Shown here: positions 27,297 to 36,641 of the stretch, piece by piece
Position numbering within the stretch: the stretch's first letter is position 1
Layout of the letters: every line of letters begins with the position of its first letter
Source of the DNA: JANXQG01 sp963824275
GTDB lineage: Bacteria; Planctomycetota; Planctomycetia; Pirellulales; Thermoguttaceae
Assembly (NCBI GenBank): GCA_963824275.1
Contig: CAWGOT010000010.1
Location: 558,001-622,000, forward strand
Length of the DNA stretch: 64,000 bases
Reading direction: 5' to 3'
The notes under the pieces: model-generated
Database searches by the model: none
What the model was told of the DNA's origin: nothing
What the model saw: the letters and a program-made list of their open reading frames with translations, nothing else
Program-made: the position numbers and the translations under genes

Positions 27297-29400
27297 ATGG
27301 CACAGTTCTGTGGATGGGTTCGCAAGGTCCGGCTGGGATGGCTTTTGGCCGCCGTGGGCATGGCTTTTTCCGGCAGCATGGCCGCTTTGGGAGACGAAGG
27401 CATGTGGTTGTTCAATAGTCCGCCCGCGAAAGCCCTGAAAAAAACTACGGCTTCGAGCCCGACTAAGGCCTGGTACGAGCACCTGCAGAAATCGAGCGTC
27501 CGCTTCAATTCGGGCGGCTCCGGGTCGTTCGTCTCCTCCAATGGGCTGGTGCTGACGAACCACCACATCGGGGCCGACGATCTGCAGAAGTTCAGCACCA
27601 AGGACAAAAACTACCTGGCCGAGGGCTTCTACGCCAAGACCCAGGCCGAGGAACTGAAGTGCTTCGACCTGGAATTGAACGTGCTCATGAGCATCGAGGA
27701 CGTGACCGAGCGGGTCAACGCGGCCGTTCCCAAGAATGGCACGCTGGCCGACGCGGAAAAGGCCCGCCGCGCGATCATGAACACCATCGAGCAGGAATCG
27801 ACCGAGAAAACGGGCCTCCGCAGCGACGTGGTGACGCTCTACAACGGAGGGCAGTACCAGCTTTATCGCTACAAGAAGTATACCGACGTCCGCCTGGTCT
27901 TCGCCCCCGAGGAGGACGCGGCCTTCTTCGGCGGCGACCCCGACAATTTCGAGTATCCCCGCTATGACCTCGACATCTGCTTCTTCCGCGTCTATGAGGA
28001 CGGCAAGCCGGCCAAGATCGAGAACTACCTCCAGTGGGCGCCGGCCGGGGCTGCCGACGACGAATTGATCTTTGTCTCCGGCCACCCGGGCAAGACCGAT
28101 CGCATGGACACGGTGGCCCACCTCGACTACCTGCGGGACCTCGCCATCCCGACGGCCCTGAACTGGCTCATGCGGAACGAGGTCTTGCTGGTGAACTACA
28201 GCCAGCGGAGCGACGAGAACGCGCGGCAGGCCCGCGAGGAGTTGTTCTCGATCCAGAATTCGCGCAAGGCCCAGCTTGGGCGGCTGGCAGGGCTGCAAGA
28301 TCCGGCGGTGATGGCGGCCAAGCAGGCCGAGGAAAAGGCCCTCCGGGCTGCCGTCGCGGCCAGCCCGGCACTCCGCGCGTCCGCCGGCTCCGCGTGGGAC
28401 GATATCGACGCGGCCCTGAAGGTCCTGCGCGACCATCCGCAAGGATATTCTCTTGCTGGAAGACGGCCGGGCCTTCCGCTGCCACCAGTTCCAGATCGCG
28501 AGGATGCTGGTGCGGATGGCCGAGGAAGACGGCAAGCCCAACGCCGAAAGGCTCCGCGAGTACCGCCAATCGAACCGCGAATCGCTGGAGCAAGGGCTCT
28601 TTTCCGAGGCGCCGATCTACGACGACTTCGAGATCATCAAGCTGGCCGACGCGCTGAGCCTGTTTGTCACCGAGGTGGGGGCCGATAACGACCTCGTGGT
28701 GAAGGTGCTCGACGGCATGTCGCCGCGCGACCGGGCGGCCGCCCTGATCCAGGGCTCGCGATTGGACGACGTGGCCGTGCGGCGCGAGCTGGCCAAGGGC
28801 GGCAAGGCGGCCATCGCGGCCTCGAAGGACCCCATGATCCAACTGGCGCGGCTGGTCGACCCGCCGGCCCGCAAGGCCCGCCGCACGATGGAAGAACAAT
28901 ATGACGAACCGCTCCGCCAGGCCTACGCGAAGATCGCCAAGGCCCGCTTCGCCGTGGAGGGCAGCGAGGCCTATCCGGACGCCACCTTCACGCTCCGCCT
29001 TTCCTATGGCGTGGTGAAGGGCTACGAGGAGCTCGGCAAGCCCCAGCCGCCCTGGACGACCATCGGCGGGGCCTTCCAGCGCTCGGCCGAACACCAGAAT
29101 CGCGAACCGTTCAACCTGCCCAAGCGCTGGATCGAGGGCAAGGACAAGTTGAACCCGGCGACGCCCTTCAATTTTGTATCCACGGCCGACATCATCGGCG
29201 GCAACTCGGGCAGCCCTGTGGTCAATCGCAAGGGGCAGTTCGTGGGGATCATTTTCGACGGCAACCTGCAGTCGCTGGTCTGGGACTTTGTGTACACGCA
29301 GAAAGAGGGCCGGGCCACCGCCGTCCACAGCGCGGCCATTGGCGAGACCCTGCGGAACCTGTACGGCGCCGGCGCGCTGGCCGATGAACTAGGGAAATAG
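27297..29400 (+). CDS. S46-family dipeptidyl peptidase (DPP7/DPP11 type, one frameshift)
   Basis: A secreted serine exopeptidase of about 701 residues that releases dipeptides from peptide N-termini, probably in the periplasm. It has an N-terminal signal sequence (LGWLLAAVGMAFSGSMAA). The catalytic residues are the histidine in LVLTNHHIGAD (residue 89 or 90), the aspartate in GGDPDNFEYPRYDLD, and the serine in IIGGNSGSPVVN. VGIIFDGNLQSLVWDF completes the family C-terminal lobe. Length and layout match the family. The frame changes at about 28430-28450, between KVLRDHPQ and LLEDGRAFRCHQF. Substrate preference (hydrophobic or acidic) cannot be assigned from the sequence by eye. The ATG follows GAGGAG. 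Confidence 0.92.
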
Positions 29401-29428
29401 GAGGCATACTCGCGCGTAAGCCGACAAC

Positions 29429-29491
29429 ACCAACCCGAAGCGCAAGCGAGGGCTGGGTAAGGAATCGACCTCGCTTGCGCGTCGGGCTGGT
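29429..29491. repeat. CCCGAAGCGCAAGCGAGG-type hairpin abutting a start codon
   Basis: The arms at 29429-29451 and 29469-29491 are inverted repeats with two mismatches around a 17-base loop. The same core lies inside the two MITE-like elements at 8228-8342 and 18739-18864. Here the right arm ends one base before the ATG of the next gene, leaving no Shine-Dalgarno sequence. The TACTGC-type outer ends are not clearly present. Confidence 0.75.
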
Positions 29492-30676
29492 ATGATGAAG
29501 AAGAAGAGTCCGCTCCAACTTCTGGGATTGTTGCTCGTGCTGGCGGTCTTCACGGCCGCGGCCTGCTTGCTGGCCTTCGAGTTCCGGAAGCACGGTTTGA
29601 CTTTCGAGAAGATTCGCGACAATCTCCTGCAGATTCCCGCGTCGCACATCGCCATTGCGCTGGCCGTGACGTTCATCAACTATGCGGTCATCCTGGTCTT
29701 CTACGATTACCTGGCTTTCCGCTATGCCAAGGTGCCGATCTCGCTGGCGCGGGTCGCTTTCGCCGCGCTGACGAGTTATCCCTTCAGCTACAACTTCGGC
29801 GCGACGCTGGCAGGCATGCCGCTCCGCTTCCGCCTCTATTCGTCATGGGGCATCTCGTTGACGAAGATCGTGCAGTTGCTGGTGATCCTCGCCTTGACCT
29901 TCTGGTTCGGCGTGTTTTTCATTGCGGGGACGCTGTTTGTCTTCGTGCCGCTGCAAATCCCTCCCGATCGGCTCCAGGCGATCTCGACGGCCCTGGTGAC
30001 GGAATGGCATATCCATGAAAACGCCGTGAAGTGGTTCACGTGGTTGTTCTCCGATTCGCAGTTGTTCGGCATCGTGCTGCTGGCGTTGACCGCGCTGTAC
30101 GTCGGCGCCGCCTTCATGCACCGCGGTTCGTTGAAGATCTTCCGCTGGACGCTGCCGGTTCCGCCCTTCCGATTGACGATTTATCAGATCGGCATCGCGT
30201 CGGCAGACATGCTGGTGGCGGCATCGGTCGTGTATGTGCTCTTCCCGCCGGTCAAGGGCGGATACGTGACCGTGCTTGAGGTCTACCTCGTTGCCTACGT
30301 GCTGAACGTGCTTTCCCACGTCCCGGGCGGATGGGGCGTCCTGGAAGCGGTCATGATGACCCTGCTGGGAACTTTGCAACTGGTGCCCGACCCGCAGGTG
30401 AACATGCCCAAGGTGCTTGCCGCGATCCTTGTCTTTCGCGTGATCTACTACCTGCTTCCCTTGCTGTTTGCCGCGGTCATGATCGGCTGGCACGAATATG
30501 CCTTGCGAAGGCAGTGGATTCCGCCCATTGCCGTCAAAGGCACCGATCAGGCCGACGGCGCCGCGCAGCCCGAAGGGATGGATGGCCTTGCCGGCAGCCC
30601 GCCTGCGAATGGGCACTCGACCAACGGCAAGAACGGAATCCGGGAGTCGAAGCGACGGACGCCTAATCAAATCTAA
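29492..30676 (+). CDS. Flippase-like / lysylphosphatidylglycerol-synthase-type membrane protein (UPF0104)
   Basis: A 394-residue polytopic membrane protein of the UPF0104 / LPG-synthase TM family, implicated in moving lipids across the inner membrane. It has about eight transmembrane helices starting with LLGLLLVLAVFTAAACLLAF. Family marks are SYPFSYNFGATLAGMPLRFR in the first half and LNVLSHVPGGWGVLEAVMM in the second. The last 60 residues are hydrophilic and low-complexity. There is no lysyltransferase domain, so it is the stand-alone form. The start lies directly after a hairpin repeat without a recognisable ribosome-binding site. Confidence 0.88.
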   Translation: MMKKKSPLQLLGLLLVLAVFTAAACLLAFEFRKHGLTFEKIRDNLLQIPASHIAIALAVTFINYAVILVFYDYLAFRYAKVPISLARVAFAALTSYPFSYNFGATLAGMPLRFRLYSSWGISLTKIVQLLVILALTFWFGVFFIAGTLFVFVPLQIPPDRLQAISTALVTEWHIHENAVKWFTWLFSDSQLFGIVLLALTALYVGAAFMHRGSLKIFRWTLPVPPFRLTIYQIGIASADMLVAASVVYVLFPPVKGGYVTVLEVYLVAYVLNVLSHVPGGWGVLEAVMMTLLGTLQLVPDPQVNMPKVLAAILVFRVIYYLLPLLFAAVMIGWHEYALRRQWIPPIAVKGTDQADGAAQPEGMDGLAGSPPANGHSTNGKNGIRESKRRTPNQI

Positions 30677-30711
30677 GGGGCTAGTACCCGAAGCAAGTCT
30701 CGGCCTGGATG

Positions 30712-30952
30712 TTCTCACGCCAAGGCGCCAAGCGCAAAGGAAGAAGAGATTGGAAAAGAAGATGGGGGAAATGAACATGAAGCGAGGAAGAACAACGCCG
30801 AACGCGGAACGCATCGTTCGAGGACTTGATAATTGTCCTCCCTCCATTTGTTGATTTATTTTCTTTTTCCTAGTTTTCTTTTCCTCAAGTCTTCCACGAG
30901 TTCCGGACGAGCACCAAAGCGTGCTTTGCGCCTTGGCGCCTTTGCGTGAGAA
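30712..30952. repeat. Intergenic element with CTCACGCAAAGGCGCC-type inverted ends
   Basis: TTCTCACGCCAAGGCGCCAA at 30712 onward and its near-complement TTGGCGCCTTTGCGTGAGAA ending at 30952 bound about 241 bp between convergent genes. The interior is A/G-rich on the left and T-rich at 30840-30890, unlike the surrounding GC-rich DNA. No coding sequence is seen. Confidence 0.7.
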
Positions 30953-30971
30953 TTCCGGCCTGTTGGAGGGC

Positions 30972-31937
30972 CTACATCGCCGCCAGGGTCTCGATCAGCT
31001 CTTCCCGATGGGCTGGCTCAAGCTGCTCGGCCGGCAGGGAGTCGAGATACTCGAGGCGCGGTCCCAGGCCGCGGCGATTGGCCACCTGGATGTTCAGCCC
31101 CGGCCGGGCATTGGCCTCGAGCACGACGGGCCCCAGATTCGCATCGACGACGAAGTCGACGCCGATGTAGCCCAACTCCAGCCCTTCGGCCAGCTTCATC
31201 GCGGCCTGCAAGAGATCGTTCCAGAAGGGCACTCGAACGCCGGCGATCGCATGGCCCGTGTCGGGATGGGCGCCGATGGCGCGGTCCTGGCAGACGCCGC
31301 CGAAGGTGCGGCCGGTGCGGAGATCGACGCCGGCCCCGGCCGCGCCCTGGTGCAAGTTGGCCTTGCCCCGCGAGGCCCGCGTCGGCAGCCGAACCATGGC
31401 CATCACCGGCACGCAGCGATAGAGCACCACGCGGATGTCCGGCGTGCCGCCCTCGCTGATGTTGGCGAAGACCTCGTGGCGGACAATCCGCTGCTCGATG
31501 ATCGTCAGGTCGCCGTTCCCCTTGCAGCGAATACAGCCCTGAGAGGATGGCCGAAATGTGATAGCGGAGGTCGGCCAGCGTGTAGTGCTCGCCGCTGGAG
31601 GTGAAGAAGTCCCGGCCATCGTGGCCGGCGACGACGACGATCCCTCGGCCCGCGCTGCCGGCAGCCGGCTTGATGACGAACTCCGGCCGATTGCCCGAGA
31701 GTTCGAGAAACCGCCCCACGTCGCCGTTGCTCTCGATCAGGGAGTAGGTTTCCGGCACGGGGATGCCCGCCGCCCGGCAGAGGCGCTTGGTGAGGTGCTT
31801 CTCATCGACCCGCGGATAAAAGCTGCGGGGGTTCAGGGCAAAATGTAGTGCCCGTTGCGGCGATTGATGCCGACGATGCCCGCGCTTTGCAACTCGCTGG
31901 GCCATGCCCAGAATCGCCAGGGAGAAGGTTGCGGCAT
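30972..31937 (-). CDS. RimK-like ATP-grasp ligase (alpha-L-glutamate-ligase-like, two frameshifts)
   Basis: An ATP-grasp amino-acid/peptide ligase of about 320 residues, similar to the alpha-L-glutamate-ligase-like family that accompanies inactive 7TM transglutaminases. Family marks are GIVGINRRNGHYIL, NPRSFYPRVDEKHLTKRL, FVIKPAAGSAGRGI, SAILSGLYSLQG, LPTRASRGKANLHQGA and YIGVDFVVD with VLEANARPGLNIQVAN (metal site). The frame changes near 31835 (HYIL to LNPRSF) and near 31540 (SLQG to LTIIEQRIV). It is the last gene of the C25-like / 7TM / ATP-grasp operon and would join a glutamate-like residue to an unknown acceptor. The substrate is unknown. Confidence 0.88.
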
Positions 31938-31970
31938 GCGGCTATTCCAATAACTTCTGAAAACACTCAT

Positions 31971-32026
31971 GTAGGACGGGCTTCCCAGCCCGTCTTGCTT
32001 TCGACGGCCTGGGAAGGCCGTCCTAC
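31971..32026. repeat. GTAGGACGG-type hairpin repeat, contributes a stop codon
   Basis: GTAGGACGGGCTTCCCAGCC onward (31971-31994) pairs with its near-complement ending GGCCGTCCTAC (32003-32026). On the minus strand the outer GTAG supplies the TAG stop of the 7TM transglutaminase gene (32023-32025). The hairpin separates that gene from the ATP-grasp gene within the operon. Confidence 0.8.
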
Positions 32027-33645
32027 GATTGATTGTCGGACCTGGGTGGAGGGGTGAGCGAGTCCGGCGGGCGGGCCAGATCGCGGAAGCGGACCAGCTC
32101 GGTCAGGCGGTAGCCCGTGTAGCGACCCATCAAGACCAGGGCCGCGACCGTGAAAAAGTGCAGCTCGGGATACCAGAAGAGCAGATCGCCGAGCCTCGGC
32201 CAGCTCAGCAGCAGGTAGATTACCAGGGCCATCAACACGGACGTCAACAACAACCGCAGGGCCTCGAAGATCGAATCTTCCTCGCTGGTCACGTAAAACC
32301 GCTCGACGAGGTTCGTGAGGATCACCATCGGCAGCAGCACCGTCTGGCCGCCGGGGGCGCGCTTGTAGTAGTTCATGACCGAGATGCTCAGCACCATGAG
32401 CATTACGACCAGGGTGAGAATGATGCCGAGCCGCGGGACCAACAGGAGCTTGAGCCGGTCGAGGAACGAGCGGCTGAGGAAGCCTGTGGCGATCACCACG
32501 AAGAAGATGTAGAGCCCGCTCCGCCAGTCGTTGTAGACGAAGGCCAGGGCCAGCAGCGTGGGGGAAAACGTGCCGAAGGTGCGAATGCCGATGATCGTCC
32601 GCACGAACGCGGTGAACAAGGCCCCGATGGGCAGGATCAAGACCACTTTGATCGGCTCTTTCAATTTGGCCGGAAGATGGCGAAGATCGAAAATACCCAA
32701 GACACTCGGCTTTGCCGGCGGAGCACTCTCGATCGAGTACGAGCACGTGAGGGGCGAGACGTTCGAGGCATTCGTGACCCGGATCAGTTCCACGCCGTCG
32801 CGCCGCACGGGGACGACGTTGTAGTCCAGCTCATGCCGGGCGCCGTTTTCCGGATCGTACGGCAGCCAGCGTTCGGCGGCCGCTTTCATCGGATCGGGCA
32901 GGTAGGCTTCGACCCAGGTGCGAGGCTGGACGTTGCTTCCCTCCTTGATTTCGAAGCCCGTCACCAGCCGGGCCGGGATCTTGGCGGCCCGGCACAAGGC
33001 GGCAAAGGCCCGTGCGCGGCCCAGCGGCGATCCTTTCCGTTGCAGGAGCGCCTCGTCGCCGCTGTCCGTCCCCAATTCGCCCGCCGGTTCGACCCATTCC
33101 CGGCACTCCTGGAAAATCCGGTCGGCCAACTCCTGCGAACCGGGGTGGTTGTCGCGCAGGCGCCTGACCATCTCCTGGGCCGTGGCCCCGTTGGCCGTCA
33201 TGAACCTGGCATTGCCGAGGTAGGTCGTCCGCTCGTGAGCCGTCAGCGGCGCTTCGACCGCGCTCTGCCGCCAGTCGCCCTGTCGGTCGAGTTTGAGTCG
33301 GAAGGAGATCGAACACTTAAGTTGCCCTGTTGCAGTGGCCCTGAGCACGATGTCTTTGCGGCGCGTGGCGGTATGGACGCGGGTTTGCACCTCCTTCATT
33401 TGCAGAGCGTTGATCTCCGGGTCAAGGACGCGGCAAAAGCGCGTGGTCTCGGGAAAGGCGGCCAGCAGGCGGACATCGGGCGAGATCGCGCCCTCGCGCT
33501 TCGGCGCATCGAACTCGGCCGTGTAGGTCAGACGATAATCGCTGTCGCCGGCCTCAAGGTCGAGATTGAGCCGCAGGGCGAGAAAGCCGATCCCAAGCAC
33601 CACGAGGATGAGGATGGTCCATGCGGAATTCGACTTGCCCGTCAC
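32023..33645 (-). CDS. Inactive transglutaminase-like protein fused to seven transmembrane helices
   Basis: A 540-residue membrane protein. An N-terminal anchor (AWTILILVVLGIGFLALRL) is followed by an extracytoplasmic region of about 280 residues ending in a transglutaminase-like fold (ARAFAALCRAAKIPARLVTG, QPRTWVEAYLPDP). The positions where the active Cys and His would be read SPLGRAR and RTW, so catalysis is lost. After it come seven transmembrane helices, starting with VVLILPIGALFTAFV and including YIFFVVIATGFLSR and LVVMLMVLSISVM. This matches the Transglut_i_TM / 7TM_transglut arrangement known to pair with RimK-like ligases. The GTG start overlaps the upstream C25-like stop by four bases (GTGA). 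Confidence 0.9.
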   Translation of the reverse strand: MTGKSNSAWTILILVVLGIGFLALRLNLDLEAGDSDYRLTYTAEFDAPKREGAISPDVRLLAAFPETTRFCRVLDPEINALQMKEVQTRVHTATRRKDIVLRATATGQLKCSISFRLKLDRQGDWRQSAVEAPLTAHERTTYLGNARFMTANGATAQEMVRRLRDNHPGSQELADRIFQECREWVEPAGELGTDSGDEALLQRKGSPLGRARAFAALCRAAKIPARLVTGFEIKEGSNVQPRTWVEAYLPDPMKAAAERWLPYDPENGARHELDYNVVPVRRDGVELIRVTNASNVSPLTCSYSIESAPPAKPSVLGIFDLRHLPAKLKEPIKVVLILPIGALFTAFVRTIIGIRTFGTFSPTLLALAFVYNDWRSGLYIFFVVIATGFLSRSFLDRLKLLLVPRLGIILTLVVMLMVLSISVMNYYKRAPGGQTVLLPMVILTNLVERFYVTSEEDSIFEALRLLLTSVLMALVIYLLLSWPRLGDLLFWYPELHFFTVAALVLMGRYTGYRLTELVRFRDLARPPDSLTPPPRSDNQS

Positions 33646-36122
33646 TTCGCGACCCTCCCGGTCTGCCCCGCGGCGGCGGCCTCGAGCCGCAAGACGACCG
33701 AGCCGCCCGGCTTTTCCCGGTCGGGAAAATAGACCAGGTACAGCAGGCCGCGGCTGCGATCGATGCGGGCCTCGACGCGGCTGGCGTCACCCGAAGACGG
33801 CACCAGTTCCGTCACTCCTTCATCTGCGGCAGCGGCGAATCGGCTGGCGGGCGGCAGCGCCAGGCAGAAGTAATAGAACGGAGAGATCCGCTTCATCGTC
33901 TCGCCCTCGGTCTTCAGCAGCCCGGCAACCTGGCTGTTGGGAAACACGGCGGCCAGGTACTTATCGCTGAGGACCTCGGGAAGCCGCGACTCGGGCATTT
34001 CGATCCGCAATGTGTTGCCATCGACCCACTGGGCACGGACGGGCGCTTGCCGGGGAGAGCCCTGCCGGGGAGAGCCCTGGCGGGGAGAGCCCTGCCAGCC
34101 CGGCAGGACCTGCAACTCGGGATCGCCCCAGAGGCGGAAACTGAGCGCCACGCGAATCCCCTTGGCCCCTTCCGTGTGGCCGCGGCGGGCCTTCAGGGCC
34201 TCGACGCAGAACATATAATTCTGGGCGTCGCGGAGCGTTTCGCCCAGCGTGCCGCCGCGGTACAGCAGCGAGGTCATGGCCGCGTTCAGCAGCGAGCCGC
34301 CGCAGCCGCTGTGGATCGGCGTCATGCTGCCGATCACGGCCGCTCCGCCCAACTCGTCCAACCGCCAGAGCACGGCATCGTCCAGCGACTCGCAGCTCTG
34401 CAAGACGACGACGGGAAGCCCTGCCAAGGGGCCTTGCATGTGCCGCGACGTCGGATCGCCGGGCACTTCTCGCGGGGCCGGCACATCTGCCCGTTTCGCC
34501 ACACCAAACGCATTGAGGTCGTCGTCATCCAGCGGGTACTCCTCCGCCTGCGACCGCCGCAGCACCGGCTCGTCGACCAGATCCTGGTAGGAGACGTGAC
34601 CCTCGTACAAAATCAAATTGGCGGAGCGGGCCGCCATGAGAATCTCCGGCGTATCGGTCAGCCGGCCGTAGAACTCGTCGATCGGGATGCCGAAGTTCTT
34701 GAACTCGGCAGCCGTCAGACGGCTGATCGCTTCACATAGCGGCAACGAGCGATGCGAGAGGCCGGAATTCGACACCATCAGCACCTGCGGCGGGCGATTG
34801 GCCAGCAGCCGCTCGCGCACCAGCCCTCGGGCGAAGAACACCGAGGCATCGCCCAATGCCTCCAGCGGAATCCGCCCGACGCCGAGCGTGGCCAACTGAT
34901 CGGGATCGGTGGGAACGAAGGGCTCCGTGCGAACGGCATAGTGTAGCGGCGGAGCCGGGGCTGTACCCGGCAAGGCAGCCGTCCCGCCGGCAGCGGTCCC
35001 ATTAGAAACGGCCGGCTGGGGGCTGACCGCGGGCGGCTCGTCGTCTTCTTCGCCGCTATTGGGATCGATCTCCACGTAGCGATAGGCGATCGAGGCGTAG
35101 TCGGCCAGGATGGTTACCGTGCGAGGCCGCAGCACCTCGCGACGCGTCAACTCCCGCACGTCGGCCTCGGCCACGCCGGGGCTTGGGGCATGCGTCAGCA
35201 CCACCGGCGCACCGTGGGCGGAGCTCAGGCAGGGAGCCAGCCAGGCCGTCTGTCCCACGTCGGCCCGATCGTCCGGTGCCCGGGCGACGACCACATTGCG
35301 GACTTTGTCGGCGCCCAATGCCGCGATCAGCCGATGCTGCAGGGCCTGGGGCGGCAGGCTCTCGAAGGCAATCCCGTATTTCTGAATCCATTGCGGCGCT
35401 TGGGTTCCTTCGCTCACCGCAACCAGCATCCGGGCGACCGACAGGTCCTTCAGGACCGCCGAGAGGGCTGCCCCGGCTTGCTCTCGTTCGCAAAGCAGGA
35501 TCGGCACGTCAAGGCCGGCGGCCAAGGCGCTGCCGAGGATCACGGCCTCCGGATCGCCGGCCAGTGCCACGACGACCTCGCGCGACTGCCTCCAGAACCG
35601 CTTCGCCACTTTCGCGCTGGCCGCACTCGGATCGCCGCCGATCTGCAGCACTTCAGGCGATCGCTCTTGCAGCATCGCGCCGGGCTTCCAGCCATCGGAC
35701 GTGGCCAGCACGATCGGACGCGAACCTGGGGCGAGAGACAGCAATCGCTGGGCCTCTCGCGTCGGCGGACTGCTGATCGCCATGATTAGGCCGGCCGGCT
35801 GAGATTGCGGGCTTCGTACTTTTCCTGCCGGCGGGCCAGGCGTCGATTTCCGCAGGTGTGCGGCGGCCGGGGCGGCCAGGGCCACGGTCCATGGCTTGTC
35901 GTCGGAGGCGAGAATCCAAGAGACCTCGGCGACGGCTGCCCGCGATTCAGCCTGCGCGGCAACCTGCGCTGGCTCGGCGGCGCCCGCCACGGTCCGGAAA
36001 GCGATGACCACCGCGATCGAGGCAAGCAAGCCGGATAGGACCGACCGGAGAACAACTTCCCGTTTTGGGCGATGGCATGCCTTCACGCCGGGCATCATAT
36101 CGGACAGCGTGTCGGGTACCAT
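33642..36122 (-). CDS. Caspase-fold (gingipain/C25-like) protein at the head of the 7TM/ATP-grasp operon
   Basis: An exported or membrane-anchored protein of about 826 residues with an N-terminal hydrophobic segment (SVLSGLLASIAVVIAF). The middle resembles peptidase family C25. NLILYEGHVSYQDL offers the catalytic histidine and LPVVVLQSCESLDDAVL the cysteine. Next come AAVIGSMTPIHSGCGGSLLN, GGTLGETLRDAQNYM and FRLWGDPELQVLP, the usual gingipain-like end. The N-terminal half has repeated Rossmann-like strands (PIVLATSDGWK, VVVALAGDPEAVILGSALAA). The C-terminal part is beta-rich and contains a QGSPR triplet repeat. The start is uncertain. I used the ATG at 36122, before which the frame looks non-coding. 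It is translationally coupled to the 7TM gene. Confidence 0.75.
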   Translation of the reverse strand: MVPDTLSDMMPGVKACHRPKREVVLRSVLSGLLASIAVVIAFRTVAGAAEPAQVAAQAESRAAVAEVSWILASDDKPWTVALAAPAAAHLRKSTPGPPAGKVRSPQSQPAGLIMAISSPPTREAQRLLSLAPGSRPIVLATSDGWKPGAMLQERSPEVLQIGGDPSAASAKVAKRFWRQSREVVVALAGDPEAVILGSALAAGLDVPILLCEREQAGAALSAVLKDLSVARMLVAVSEGTQAPQWIQKYGIAFESLPPQALQHRLIAALGADKVRNVVVARAPDDRADVGQTAWLAPCLSSAHGAPVVLTHAPSPGVAEADVRELTRREVLRPRTVTILADYASIAYRYVEIDPNSGEEDDEPPAVSPQPAVSNGTAAGGTAALPGTAPAPPLHYAVRTEPFVPTDPDQLATLGVGRIPLEALGDASVFFARGLVRERLLANRPPQVLMVSNSGLSHRSLPLCEAISRLTAAEFKNFGIPIDEFYGRLTDTPEILMAARSANLILYEGHVSYQDLVDEPVLRRSQAEEYPLDDDDLNAFGVAKRADVPAPREVPGDPTSRHMQGPLAGLPVVVLQSCESLDDAVLWRLDELGGAAVIGSMTPIHSGCGGSLLNAAMTSLLYRGGTLGETLRDAQNYMFCVEALKARRGHTEGAKGIRVALSFRLWGDPELQVLPGWQGSPRQGSPRQGSPRQAPVRAQWVDGNTLRIEMPESRLPEVLSDKYLAAVFPNSQVAGLLKTEGETMKRISPFYYFCLALPPASRFAAAADEGVTELVPSSGDASRVEARIDRSRGLLYLVYFPDREKPGGSVVLRLEAAAAGQTGRVAK
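34050..34094. repeat. Three tandem 15-bp units inside the C25-like gene
   Basis: CCGGGGAGAGCCCTG repeats three times with slight variation, encoding QGSPR three times on the minus strand. It lies between the peptidase-like domain and the C-terminal beta region. Confidence 0.8.
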
Positions 36123-36641
36123 GTACTCATGGTCGTGGTGGTGGCCGGCGGGTAGGCATGTTGGTATTCTCAGGCAATTCATTGGGCTCAAGTCTACAAT
36201 CCTCCGTGCGAATCCGCAATGCGAAATAGGTCCGAGAAAATGTCTCGGGACCGATCGAGGCTTCTCATCGCGACAACTGGAAAGGATAGCTTTCTTGCTG
36301 CGGGCGGGAGAGGCAGGTTGGGCTCGGTCGCAACGCGGACGAGTGTATTTTCCGTCTTCATGGCCGGTAAGGCAAGAGCGCAATCCGCCTCACGTGGCGC
36401 ATCCCGGCAACCTGCCGCCTTGCCTGCGGAAGAAAGCGACGTAGGATAAGGAGGTCGTGGCAATGCTGACCGGTTTGCCGGCAGCAAGCGGGCGGTTGCG
36501 GATATTCTACCACGGCAATTCCTTGGCATGGATGAAAACCACGTTCAGGTTTCGCAGCGGTCATTCCACTAGCATATCCGTTCGGGGTGGAAACTCCAAT
36601 TGTGAATCAGAACATTTTTCTTCCGGAGTGTGGTGGTTGGC
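36123..36641. other. Intergenic region between the C25-like and SUMF1-like genes
   Basis: About 520 bases. Short frames exist on both strands but none has a convincing start or motif. It probably holds the promoter of the C25-like operon, which I cannot place with confidence. Confidence 0.5.

Noticed and set aside
32029..33732. A 567-codon plus-strand frame
   Set aside because: Antisense to the 7TM transglutaminase gene. No motif.
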